From Cellvibrionaceae bacterium 1162T.S.0a.05 (GTDB lineage Bacteria; Pseudomonadota; Gammaproteobacteria; Pseudomonadales; Cellvibrionaceae), in NCBI GenBank assembly GCA_000964245.1, contig LANB01000001.1, forward strand, positions 2,979,501 through 3,043,500: 64,000 bases of DNA. Reading direction: 5' to 3'. Numbering within the stretch: the first letter of the stretch is position 1; each line of letters begins with the position of its first letter. Positions 55,601-62,711 of this stretch are shown here, one piece after another. The notes beneath the pieces were generated by a model. That model did no database searches. It was not told where the DNA came from and saw only the letters and a program-made list of their open reading frames with translations. The position numbers were made by a program, and so were the translations under genes.

Positions 55601-58404
55601 GGATGAGTAACCCTAAGAGCAAATGGTACAAAGTCTCGAAAACAACAGGTAGTCCAGTATTTAAGGAAGGCTTCGATGAATTCGGTAGAAATGTCTACCA
55701 GGAATCTCGTCTCTACTGGGGGCAGCCGAACTTTAAAACCATGAGCTACAACAGGCGTGGCTTACTTGTGCGGGAATATAATTGGTTTAATAGTAACCCG
55801 GATTCGGATCAAGAATACTCGGCCTTTACTTACGATAATTTGGGTAGGGTTTACGGGTCGACTGTAGCGGGTATTACCAAATATCGTGAATACAACGGGC
55901 TAAGAACAAAAATTCAATCCTATTCATATGAAGAAAGTTCAAATACCAAAGACCATATTCGCTATTCAAATAGTGCAGGTTTAGTCACGCGAACACTTGA
56001 CGAATACAACACGCCCGTTGACTACAGCTATTGGCATTTCGGTGAACTGAAATCAACAGTGGTCAACAATGATGAAAATACCCGCATCAATATTTACTAC
56101 GATGCACTGGGCCGTAAAACCAATCTTGTGGACCCCAACGCCGGTAGTTCGTCCTATGTCTACAACGGCTTGGGCTTAATCAGCCAGCAAACCGATGCCA
56201 ATGGCGTTGTCACACGCTTCGGTTATGACCAGCTCGGTCGTCAAACCGCGAGAACAGACAATGCAACAGGAACCGCGCGCACACACTCCTGGAGTTATTT
56301 TGGTAGTGGTAATGGTGTAGGGCAACTAGCAAGTTTGAGTGGCTACAATACAGATGGCAGTGCTTACAGTGAAAACTATAGCTATACAAATTATGGCTTG
56401 CTCGAAAAGGCAACACGGTCATTTAACAACCAAAGCTTTAGCTTGCTGCAACATTACGATAGCTTTAACCGACCATTAGCAACGACTTACCCCTCCGGCT
56501 TTACTACAGTTAATAATTACAATAACCAAGGGTATCTTACGCAAATCAAGAGTCATTTTGATAACAAGGCGTTGTGGACTCTGACAGGAACAGACGCGAA
56601 AGGCCGCACCACGGGCTATACACTAGGCAATGGTGCGCGCACGTACATGTCTTACGACCCTGAGTTTGGTTTGATCAATACCATTCGTGCCGAGATGCCC
56701 AATGTCGGCACCATCATGAGTCACGATTACGACTTCGACCGTTACGGCAATCTTATCCGCCGTGAAGACCTGCGCTTCGGTGCTGTGGAAAATTTCGAAT
56801 ACGACGGTTTAAACCGCTTAACCGAAATCGACAGTACAGGAAGTAATGAAAGTTTCACTTACGATGTGTTGGGGAACATCACCTCCAAAACCGGCGTAAC
56901 CGGAACTTACAATTACGGAACGGTGAATACAGCGGGTTCAAGTTCGGATGCGGGCCCGCATGCGGTGACAGCAGCGAATGGCTTGAGCTATTTCTATGAT
57001 GCCGCAGGGAATATTACCTCCGTAAAAGACGCGAGTAATACAGTGATACGCACTGTCGATTACAGCGCTTACGGAAAGCCGACCCGTATCACCAATAATG
57101 GTAAATCAACGGATATTGTTTACGACGCTGAACACAATCGCATTAAGCGAACCGATAGCGATGGTCGTGTAACCGTTTATGGTTTGCTCGGCTTATATGA
57201 GCAAGTGACTTACGGTGGCACCACGGAAGTGATTCACTATATCGGAGACTTTGCAACCTATGTACAAAAGTTCGGTGTAGAAAATGACAGTTACTTTGAG
57301 TACATGCATCGAGATCACCTCGGTTCTGTGGTGGCGAAATCCCGTGACAATCTCACTTCAATTTCCGATGACGATGCCTTTTCATTCGGTGTTTGGGGCG
57401 AACGTCGCGCATTAACCTGGGATGGCTTTGCCGAAGGCGAAGGTTATTTGCCCGAGGGTTCTGCGCGCGGCTTTACCGACCATGAGCATTTGGATGGGCT
57501 TGGGCTTATTCATATGAATGGGCGGGTTTATGATCCGACTATTGGGCGGTTTTTGAGTGCGGATCCTTTGATTCAGGCGCCGCATTATTCGCAGAGTTAT
57601 AACCGTTATACGTATGTGTTTAATAATCCGTTGGGGTTTGTGGATCCTAGTGGGTATTACTCTGAAGACTATAGTACGTATGGAGGGGGGGCAGGATCGT
57701 CAAGTTATGATGTTGTTGATGACGGAGATCTAACGACCTACGGATACGAAAATACAAGTTCGACCATGTATGGAGAGTCTGCGTATCAATGGGGGCAAAA
57801 TTTTTCACTAGGTTTAGCTCGGGGGATGATAGAAGAAAGCTATAATGAAATGTACGATGTCATGAAAATGAAAATTCCTGTAATAAACATAATGGCTTTG
57901 TATGGTGCATTACCGGAAGATATTACAATTTTCGACGAAGAGGATACTATTGAGGGGCAGTTTGGGCGAGACATGGCTCCTGTGGGTTTGGCAATTTTGC
58001 CTTCACCTGCGGGCAAAACTAAGGCTGCTAAATCGGCTTTGGAAATTGTGAAAAAAGAAGGGGTGAGTGCTTTAGGAAAATTGTCAAAGTCTTTAAAGAA
58101 GCTTTTAGGTATGGGAGTTTTATCTAAAGGTGATAGGATCAAAATGATTGTTGATGATATAAGTAAAATTAGTGCAAATAACGCTGATGACGCTTTGAGG
58201 CAGGTGAATCAAATAGTTGATAGGGTTGAAGATGCGCACAGCGGTGTCAAAAAGGTGGATAACCCAGGGAAAGCTTATGATGGCAGAATGTATGGTCCGA
58301 GGGATGATAGTGTAACTAGGCATGCAGATGGAAGCATTACAGCAAAGATTAATAAGGGCAGTATTTATATATCTCCGGAAGGTGCTGTGACATTATCGAG
58401 GTAG
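49663..58404 (+). CDS. Giant secreted tandem-95/SpvB/RHS polymorphic toxin-like protein
   Basis: The 2913-residue protein has a signal peptide (cleavage near AFA-AA) and a first Fn3-like domain. About six cadherin-like/tandem-95 repeats of roughly 104 residues follow, with VNDxPT motifs at about 233, 337, 439, 544 and 647. A SpvB-like domain begins near 772 (GALAGSHSVGNDGSFNYSIPI, SYNSNRRNGIVGYGWALGG). FG-GAP-like DxNxDG motifs follow (DLNRDGKID, DLNGDGVVE, DFNGDGIID, DYNLDGLDD, DRNGDGIAE). RHS/YD repeats and the core (YDPTIGRFLSADPL, DPSGYY) run to about 2667. The last 247 residues are a different, AT-rich tip ending DDSVTRHADGSITAKINKG. The protein is probably surface-bound or shed, delivering a toxin tip; the tip's activity is unknown to me. 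The next gene looks like its immunity protein. Confidence 0.9.
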   Translation: MDASLKTKNLRTLLLKSTALLVLSLFSAFAFAAASITDVADTGMVSGSQKVVRVSYTGNSHHFLYLQKQNSGSSSWGTLNSISSAPSSGYFEWPLTQGTYKFRLKYCQKGSTGGAVSCGYSSSRSFTLAADTPPALSPISNLTINEDSSATINFTITDGDSPLSGMTFHLTQSGDLNGLSGLPAWSVSGTGSSRTLTITPAANEYGTPNLRLMVFDDTGRSDSEDFVLTVNPVNDAPTISNITNKTINEDSNTGYIEFDVNDIETSNASLTISKSSSNQTLVPTGNISVISGSTSSKRKVRVTPAANKYGSATITLTVSDGTGGTRSDSFVVTVNSVNDLPTVTNPGTLSINEDASGTKTVTVNDIETSNTSLTVTAASNNQTLVPNSAITVSKPSSNTRNITINPAANQNGTAAITVKVQDSSGGSRTTTFNTVVAAVNDTPTVGSIGTKTISEDSNTGYFNFSVNDIEDSNGSLTVSASSSNTSLIDSAGISIRAVSGNSNLREIRLTPKANKNGSATIQVKAKDSGAKEGTRSFVLNVNSVNDVPTITNPGTKNFSEDTTSGSFQVTVNDVETSNGSLRVTGTSSNQNLIANNGISITKPSDANKRNIVLTPKPNASGSSVITLKVSDGSATREVTFNANVAAVNDPPVISTIQNQETILNAGISDIGFTITDVDDVVTASDIQLSSNKESLISTDDISVSFSGTSGSLSLQPKRDQSGTAIIQLTVDGVSRSFSVLVESFDQAFSGIDFGETTTDPSWTPPSDDVFYGALAGSHSVGNDGSFNYSIPIQVPPGINGVQPNLSLSYNSNRRNGIVGYGWALGGLSVISRCPASTIRDGYISTTDPGANYKYCLDGQRLVEVAYNEYRTEKESFLRITKQDGSDSWTVTDNAGNVSRYGYGASSKIEDAAGETYSWYLDKKADDSGNYYSVSYTKSGTSYTVHRVNEISYTLNDDEGLNSQHTIEFSYSSRPDTITRYVGGEEILTSTVLNKITVKTNDERNWVYDLDYEIFGENYYSKTNSDPAKTSRLSKIKLCYKNDLQCVEPLGFEWSSQASSMYEYVNSDDLPFYPDLGNTRVQLIFDIDGNGSLEPYYAPMGEEFQVETTTVMDDESPWDIDPTVACAENFNNADNSVQCQKSTYIYKPKYKEVDVNADGYLDVVKEYKVVSGIEVFLNVKDENGQRVISDTPAAEYAIPANLLSWNGLKTFKLHRGVGPQGTLPIWRGSVNGYHTKETRFADLNRDGKIDIVILPSACYEGNYECIGWESEPLLVLFNTGDGWYRENGSLSPHNMGTVKDELSYQFIDLNGDGVVEMLSSVEPFPGVNQSGGGIYVSTNNGEINNGVFEYVDSLRGGAGLLGDFNGDGIIDSAHMRLNSSEIKVYVGEGGFEYADEYLAHSNNDSEVFPGCTTELAENWVCLRSVQDYNLDGLDDIVVLEAQKLTGSSSWCDRGTEGCGLDGKKVDYYPADNAQVYISQGGRAGGIKFAAPITYRSHDSVYPSNENRFPGKPIPYFVDRNGDGIAEDSTTKSRRSGFVGHKIEGVHSYSNELEVNYSRLRKPNVTMSLNFVGESRSNLVYQDQQRGQGLGVVSVLVKDLNGSNLARDSYSFSDAVYHRDGWGSLGFAKITKTSRNYDISSSFVTDTWYYQTAETDYKLAGLPKRKRVKIGSQILSDTRYQYKVRRYYDDFDGYNSPDYSAYSPHYFTYLSKSTSETWDLNGTPISSSVTRVGEPGSFNCTQLTDEDIDDDINSSLLVSDSDFSEVSEHGVTLFTSKTTCDAAQDAGVPTDSRVQIQATRNSNVTTAGSRRALVQKVQTYSWMGSDASSASLVNFSKRTVGLEYNSQGQLAKQKTEPDVSGLSALHFETSYTYNGWGSVSSTTEKWDNISQDGLPDAGQRITTVTESWDGAIKTVVSKAPLMPSETTVYHPVFGVPVSHTDVTSLTTEFEYDDLGREKRIDYADGTSTRTGFYRCGDCEESWMSNPKSKWYKVSKTTGSPVFKEGFDEFGRNVYQESRLYWGQPNFKTMSYNRRGLLVREYNWFNSNPDSDQEYSAFTYDNLGRVYGSTVAGITKYREYNGLRTKIQSYSYEESSNTKDHIRYSNSAGLVTRTLDEYNTPVDYSYWHFGELKSTVVNNDENTRINIYYDALGRKTNLVDPNAGSSSYVYNGLGLISQQTDANGVVTRFGYDQLGRQTARTDNATGTARTHSWSYFGSGNGVGQLASLSGYNTDGSAYSENYSYTNYGLLEKATRSFNNQSFSLLQHYDSFNRPLATTYPSGFTTVNNYNNQGYLTQIKSHFDNKALWTLTGTDAKGRTTGYTLGNGARTYMSYDPEFGLINTIRAEMPNVGTIMSHDYDFDRYGNLIRREDLRFGAVENFEYDGLNRLTEIDSTGSNESFTYDVLGNITSKTGVTGTYNYGTVNTAGSSSDAGPHAVTAANGLSYFYDAAGNITSVKDASNTVIRTVDYSAYGKPTRITNNGKSTDIVYDAEHNRIKRTDSDGRVTVYGLLGLYEQVTYGGTTEVIHYIGDFATYVQKFGVENDSYFEYMHRDHLGSVVAKSRDNLTSISDDDAFSFGVWGERRALTWDGFAEGEGYLPEGSARGFTDHEHLDGLGLIHMNGRVYDPTIGRFLSADPLIQAPHYSQSYNRYTYVFNNPLGFVDPSGYYSEDYSTYGGGAGSSSYDVVDDGDLTTYGYENTSSTMYGESAYQWGQNFSLGLARGMIEESYNEMYDVMKMKIPVINIMALYGALPEDITIFDEEDTIEGQFGRDMAPVGLAILPSPAGKTKAAKSALEIVKKEGVSALGKLSKSLKKLLGMGVLSKGDRIKMIVDDISKISANNADDALRQVNQIVDRVEDAHSGVKKVDNPGKAYDGRMYGPRDDSVTRHADGSITAKINKGSIYISPEGAVTLSR

Positions 58405-58418
58405 TGTGAGCGTAAGTT

Positions 58419-58694
58419 ATGTTGATAGATGAATTTGAATTTAATCTCAAAAATATTTTTGCTTCTAAAAGCCTTGATTATAAATATTACAAAGGTGATG
58501 AAGGTGGTCAATGGTATTCAGTCGATTTGAAAGCTGGACTGCTTGAAGTGTATATCGCGTCTGATGGTGAGATTGGAATTAATGTGCCCTCAGTTGAAGA
58601 TGAATTGAGCTTTGGAGGTTGTGATGAAGTGTATAGTGATTTGAATATTGCCTTGGAAAGGGTTAGGCACATCCTCAGTGGAGGTCATAAATAA
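58419..58694 (+). CDS. Probable immunity protein for the RHS tip
   Basis: The 91-residue acidic protein has no signal peptide and lies 14 bp after the RHS gene. Small acidic cytosolic proteins in this position are the norm for RHS-type immunity genes. Sequence features are FNLKNIFASKSLDYKYYKGDEGGQWYS, then VYIASDGEIGINVP and an amphipathic C-terminal helix. I recognise no named Imm family. The role is inferred from position and size. Confidence 0.75.
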   Translation: MLIDEFEFNLKNIFASKSLDYKYYKGDEGGQWYSVDLKAGLLEVYIASDGEIGINVPSVEDELSFGGCDEVYSDLNIALERVRHILSGGHK

Positions 58695-58710
58695 GACATC
58701 CATAAAATAG

Positions 58711-59079
58711 AATCAAGGGGTCACCCATTAGCCAGTAGCTGTCAACAGTTAATAGTGGCCCGCTTACAGTAAAGTAAGGAGAGCAAATTACAGTTTAAAT
58801 ATACGCACCCAAAACGTATCTTTTGTATTGGTTAGCGAAAAAAAGTTCGCACCAGTCACCCATCGGGATTTAAAGCACAATAAACCTGGCTTTTTGTCTT
58901 GAAAGACCCAGAAGATCATTGGTTCCCGGTCGCATCCAGTTGAATTATGTACAGAGATTATGGTTTAGCATTTGCTGGCCAACCTCTTTTTGGTTTGCGA
59001 CAAGGGCGTACTTTTAAAACCGAAATTTCAAGAGAATGATGGGGCTGCTATTCAGAGTCCTAAATAAAAACGCCATACA
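58711..59079. repeat. Noncoding repeat, copy 1 (left side of the orphan cassette)
   Basis: The first 190 bp (58711-58900) match 59734-59928 with a modest number of substitutions and small indels. The last 18 bp (59062-59079, AAATAAAAACGCCATACA) match 59962-59979 with one mismatch. The middle (58901-59061) has no counterpart in copy 2. AATCAAGGGGTCA occurs at its left end (58711) and again at its right border (59081). No gene is apparent. Confidence 0.85.
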
Positions 59080-59080
59080 C

Positions 59081-59106
59081 AATCAAGGGGTCAGAGTAAC
59101 TTGATT
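59081..59106. repeat. Inverted repeat at the border of copy 1 and the orphan cassette
   Basis: AATCAAG (59081-59087) and CTTGATT (59100-59106) form a perfect 7-bp inverted repeat around GGGTCAGAGTAA. The GGGGTCAGAGTAA sequence resembles ends I recall near IS200/REP-associated transposase elements, but that recall is unverified. Confidence 0.5.
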
Positions 59107-59304
59107 CATGCAAATGGAATCGGTTTGGCTGGCCCATATGGCCTAGTTTTTTTTCTAACTTATTCAATTGTGGATAACACTCCGATAGGTCCGTTTCTTT
59201 CCCGAAATATAGCGGGACATATTTACAATATGAATTGTTATGACGACGGCCGGAGAAAGAATGTTGTAGATAAATTTGGAGAAGGTTTAGATCCGTATAA
59301 ATAA
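59101..59304 (+). pseudogene. Orphan toxin-tip-like ORF, probably truncated
   Basis: The 67-residue ORF has only a TTG start and no RHS core before it. The C-terminal part SRNIAGHIYNMNCYDDGRRKNVVDKFGEGLDPYK is protein-like. A T8 run near 59149 may mark a frameshift. Position between repeat copies and directly upstream of a small membrane protein suggests a displaced RHS-type tip. I recognise no domain. Confidence 0.45.
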
Positions 59305-59325
59305 TGAGCTAATGTGGGTTTCATT

Positions 59326-59715
59326 ATGATAAGTTTATACAAAAAATATTTGGCAGGCGTTTATTTTCTAGTCTTATACCTTGAGGCGGATAGCAAACTG
59401 AAATTCAATTGGTATTTAGCATATTCTACATTGCTAATTGTGCTAGTTTCACAGTTTGCTTTCTTTTATGGTCTTGCAGTGATTTTCGGGGTGTTGGATC
59501 TGGTTGTTAATATAAGTTTCGTGTCAATATATTTTTTAACAATGGTGGTAATTAACTGGTGCTTATTCTTTAAGGATTGTAGTTATCAAAGAATTGTGAA
59601 AAATGAAGTTGAAAATAGAAATAAACAATTGTCCTTGTCACTGATCTTGACTGTGTTAATGTCATCCGTATTTATTGCATCTATAGTTATAGATATAGTT
59701 GCAATGGGGCAATAA
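59326..59715 (+). CDS. Small multi-span membrane protein, possible orphan immunity protein
   Basis: The 129-residue protein, from the ATG at 59326 (a GTG lies at 59314), has three or four hydrophobic segments: YSTLLIVLVSQFAFFYGLAVIF, LDLVVNISFVSIYFLTMVVINWCLFF and LSLILTVLMSSVFIASIVIDIVAM. A charged loop (KDCSYQRIVKNEVENRNKQ) separates the last. It lies 21 bp after the tip-like ORF. Its base composition is strikingly AT-rich compared with the housekeeping genes. A membrane immunity role is inferred from context. Confidence 0.65.
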   Translation: MISLYKKYLAGVYFLVLYLEADSKLKFNWYLAYSTLLIVLVSQFAFFYGLAVIFGVLDLVVNISFVSIYFLTMVVINWCLFFKDCSYQRIVKNEVENRNKQLSLSLILTVLMSSVFIASIVIDIVAMGQ

Positions 59716-59733
59716 GTTATTTGACCAAAATAA

Positions 59734-59979
59734 ATGATCAATGGGTTCACCCATTAGTCAGTAGCTGTCAACAGTTAATAGTGGCCTGCTTACAGTAAAG
59801 TAAGGAGAGTGAATTACAGTTTGAAATATACGCACCCAAAACGTATCTTTTGCATTGGTTAGCGAAATAAAGTTCGCACCAGTCACCCATTGGGATTGGA
59901 AGCACAATAAATATTGGCTTTTTGTCTTAACTACAGTGACTCGCAATGGGAAAGCGGTTACAAATAAAAGCGCCATACA
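59734..59979. repeat. Noncoding repeat, copy 2 (right side of the orphan cassette)
   Basis: This is the second copy of the repeat described at 58711-59079. It keeps the left 190-bp block and the right 18-bp block, but its middle is about 35 bp of unrelated sequence instead of about 160 bp. Both copies have the same orientation, so recombination between them would delete the cassette. The minus-strand reading frame of this copy is not preserved in copy 1, so it is not called as a gene. Confidence 0.8.
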
Positions 59980-60205
59980 GAGCCAGTGAAAACAAATTCG
60001 CAGAGTATTTTTAATACGTTAATAAATTATTGGTGGTGGTAAGTGCCAATGTTGTGGTGATGCTAGTGAATGGGCAAGTCCCGGTAGAATAGCCACATAT
60101 AATCAATATTCATATCTCGAAATATTTTTAAAAAGTAACATTGTGTAGTGTTCGTCGTAATCAAAATTGAGTAAATCTAAACAAACAGAGAGACAGGAGT
60201 GTTCT
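59980..60205. other. Intergenic region before the poly-serine lipoprotein gene
   Basis: This is about 225 bp of AT-rich sequence with no supported gene. The promoter of the lipoprotein gene should be here, but I see no clean pair of boxes. An ACAGGAG RBS at 60193-60199 marks the start at 60206. Confidence 0.5.
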
Positions 60206-62617
60206 GTGAACATAAAAATTGGAAGTTTTCTATTACTGAATGTTTTTTTACTCGCCGCTTGCGGCGGTGGTTCCGGGGGAGGTGGGGGAACGGATAATGG
60301 CAGTAGCTCGTCGAGCAGCAGTAGTTCATCTGCCAGTAGTTCGAGTGCTTCCAGTGCCAGTAGTAGTGCATCAAGCAGCAGCTCAACGGCAAGTAGCAGT
60401 TCATCTTCCAGCAGCGCATCGAGCTCGAGTAGTTCTTCGTCCAGCAGTTCATCGAGTTCAAGCAGTAGCGCTTCCTCAAACAGTTCGTCAAATTCCAGTA
60501 GTAGTTCATCGTCGAGTAGTGCATCGAGTTCGAGCAGCAGTTCCGCGTCTTCAAGCTCCACAGCGTCTTCAAGTAGCAGTGGTACAGGCAGCTCCGCACC
60601 CGTCTCTACGATTACGTTTCCAGTTAAGGATGCCGTGACGCGCAAGAGTTTGGTCACGCTAAGAGGCACGGCTTCAGATGACACCGGAATTCAAGGCGTC
60701 ACTGTCAACGGTGTGCAAGCGACAATTACCCCCGTACCAGTATCGAATTCAAAAGTCATCGGTAAGACCTCCCGCCGAAACGACGAGGTACTTGTTGAAT
60801 GGGAAGTGGAGCTTGATTTGCCCTTTGGTGATACTGATGTTGAAGTCGTTGCTGAAGACGCCGATGGCAACGAAGCGGAAGAGCCCGAAGAAGTTTTAAT
60901 TCGGCATACACGTTTCGCGCCGTCAGCAGTGCTCGATGCCGTGAACAATCGCCTGGTTGGCCTTGAAGAGTTTAACGCAGGTCTGGCCTTTGATTTAGCA
61001 ACAAACACCATTTCAGAGATACCGGGTATCAGTACTGGGCAGCTCCATTCAGTGAGTGCCGACGGAACCGGGGTGTTTTTTGTTACCCAATTTGACAATG
61101 TCTTAACCCTGCGCTCGCAAAATTTGCAAACAGGGTTCGAGTCAGTCGAAGGGTCAGTAAACTTCAGCTATGACGAAACAGCCTGGGAATTTGTGAATTT
61201 TTGGGACCTCGTCCTTCATGAACAAAGTAATGAAGCCTATCTGCTCTACCTGTATGTTCCAGTGGGTGGTGGTGCCTGGGAGACGCGCATTTTCCATTGG
61301 GATTTGAGTGAGGGTGATTTAACTGAGCTGCCGCTTTTTGTTGACGGCGGGAACCTCCCCATAATTGATGAAATTGAATCTGCTGGCGATAAGCTTATAG
61401 GTTTGGTGTCACCCTTTGTTGGAAATGCCTCGGACAATTCGGTGGTGGAAATCAATGTGGAAACCGGTGAGGTGAGCCCCATTGCAGAAAATATCAACGC
61501 TGTCGCAAACCGCTTTGTTATCGACAATACCTTTGAAAACGCCTACCTGGTTGGATATGACGAGGTCAGCCGAGTCGTTTTGGAGACTGGGGCCGTAGAA
61601 CCTGTTTCCATTGATGCTGAAGAAGATTTGCTGAATTTTTCACAAATAAATAAAACCATTTTGCTGGATACCCCTCGCAACCGATTGATAGTGGGCGATA
61701 TTGCAATCAATGAGTTAATCACTGTGGATCTTGATACAGGAGAGCGGGCGCTTTTATATCCGAATGGTATTGGTGAAGGCCGTAAGATGATTACGCCGCG
61801 TGAGCTGGCTTTGAATGCTGCGAACACCATCGCTTATACCCTGGACGATGGGGGTAACGCGCCTGAATCCTTGTTAAGAATCGATCTGGATACCGGCCTG
61901 CGAACTCGCCTTGGTGATGTTGCGACGGAGTACAATACCATTGCAAACGGCTTGGCATTGGATGAGGAAAATAATCGCCTTTTCTACGCCTTGGGCGAAA
62001 ATGTTTATGAAATGGATCTGGAAACCGAAGAAATTGAGGTGCTTGTTTCTGACGTTGTTGGTACCGGTATTTCGCTAAATAGCGTAACCGGCATTCATTT
62101 TGATCCGGCGATTAGCCAGGTGTTGATAGTTGATGCCGCTCAAAATATTCTTGTCGGCCTTGATCCTTCGACAAAAAATAGAGAGCTTATATTTGATTTA
62201 ACGGAGGGCGAATCACCGGTAATCGAAGTACCCCTGGATGTCGCAGCAAGTGCAGATGGGAGTTTTTACTACGTGCTTGGCCAGAAGTTAGGGGCCTTAT
62301 TCGAAGTAAACAGTGAAACGGGTGAGCGACGCCTTTTGTTGGATGAGTGTTTAAACGAATTTGATCAAAATACCCTTCCTGAAGACAGTGCCATCCAGAA
62401 TATGGATTTTAATGCGCAGACCAATAAGTTTTTAATTACCGGCGATTATAGTGTTATTGAATATGATTTGGCCGAAGATGCCTGCCGTGTAATTTCCAAT
62501 GGGTCGGATGCGTTTGACTTGCTCTATCAGAATGATGGCACGATCCTGGGCTCCAGTTGGAATGTACTCGGCCAGTTCGACCCTGAAAATGGCGAGTTCT
62601 TGATATTGTCGAAGTAA
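60206..62617 (+). CDS. Poly-serine lipoprotein with beta-propeller-like C-terminal region
   Basis: From the GTG at 60206 (RBS ACAGGAG) the protein has 803 residues. The lipobox is LLAAC (C19) followed by a glycine-rich stretch. Residues 33-125 are almost pure Ser with some Ala, Thr and Asn, a linker typical of Cellvibrionaceae secreted proteins. A bacterial Ig-like domain follows (SLVTLRGTASDDTGIQGVTVNG). The remainder has repeated units with DLxTG-like turns and blade-like strands (FDLATNTISEIPG, INVETGEVSPI, VDLDTGERALLYPNG, IDLDTGLRTRLGD), suggesting a beta-propeller. An enzyme activity is not evident. It is convergent with the kelch-type gene. Confidence 0.8.
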   Translation: MNIKIGSFLLLNVFLLAACGGGSGGGGGTDNGSSSSSSSSSSASSSSASSASSSASSSSSTASSSSSSSSASSSSSSSSSSSSSSSSSASSNSSSNSSSSSSSSSASSSSSSSASSSSTASSSSSGTGSSAPVSTITFPVKDAVTRKSLVTLRGTASDDTGIQGVTVNGVQATITPVPVSNSKVIGKTSRRNDEVLVEWEVELDLPFGDTDVEVVAEDADGNEAEEPEEVLIRHTRFAPSAVLDAVNNRLVGLEEFNAGLAFDLATNTISEIPGISTGQLHSVSADGTGVFFVTQFDNVLTLRSQNLQTGFESVEGSVNFSYDETAWEFVNFWDLVLHEQSNEAYLLYLYVPVGGGAWETRIFHWDLSEGDLTELPLFVDGGNLPIIDEIESAGDKLIGLVSPFVGNASDNSVVEINVETGEVSPIAENINAVANRFVIDNTFENAYLVGYDEVSRVVLETGAVEPVSIDAEEDLLNFSQINKTILLDTPRNRLIVGDIAINELITVDLDTGERALLYPNGIGEGRKMITPRELALNAANTIAYTLDDGGNAPESLLRIDLDTGLRTRLGDVATEYNTIANGLALDEENNRLFYALGENVYEMDLETEEIEVLVSDVVGTGISLNSVTGIHFDPAISQVLIVDAAQNILVGLDPSTKNRELIFDLTEGESPVIEVPLDVAASADGSFYYVLGQKLGALFEVNSETGERRLLLDECLNEFDQNTLPEDSAIQNMDFNAQTNKFLITGDYSVIEYDLAEDACRVISNGSDAFDLLYQNDGTILGSSWNVLGQFDPENGEFLILSK
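60302..60580 (+). repeat. Poly-serine codon tract
   Basis: This is about 93 codons of mixed AGC, AGT, TCA, TCG, TCT and TCC serine codons interrupted mainly by GCx and ACG. Synonymous codons are mixed, so it is not a simple DNA microsatellite. The antisense strand is open through it and gives a spurious Leu/Glu-rich ORF. Confidence 0.9.
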
Positions 62618-62666
62618 TAAGTGCCAGGTACAGGTAGAGGTTTTTATTAGTACTTGCAATAGAGTT

Positions 62667-62695
62667 AAAAAAACCGCACAAAGTGCGGTTTTTTT
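62667..62695. terminator. Bidirectional terminator between convergent genes
   Basis: The stem AACCGCAC/GTGCGGTT with flanking A7 and T7 runs (62667-62679 with 62683-62695) and a 3-nt loop lies between the stops at 62617 and 62712 and can serve both strands. Confidence 0.9.
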
Positions 62696-62711
62696 ATTTT
62701 TCAGTCTTACT

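Noticed and set aside
59758-59976. Minus-strand 72-codon ORF in repeat copy 2
   Set aside because: Small indels and substitutions break the frame in repeat copy 1, and there is no RBS, so it looks like noncoding repeat DNA.
60103-60684. Long minus-strand ORF rich in Leu and Glu opposite the poly-serine tract
   Set aside because: It is the antisense reading of serine codons (AGC/TCx), a known artefact. The plus strand has a lipobox, an RBS and a coherent domain order.
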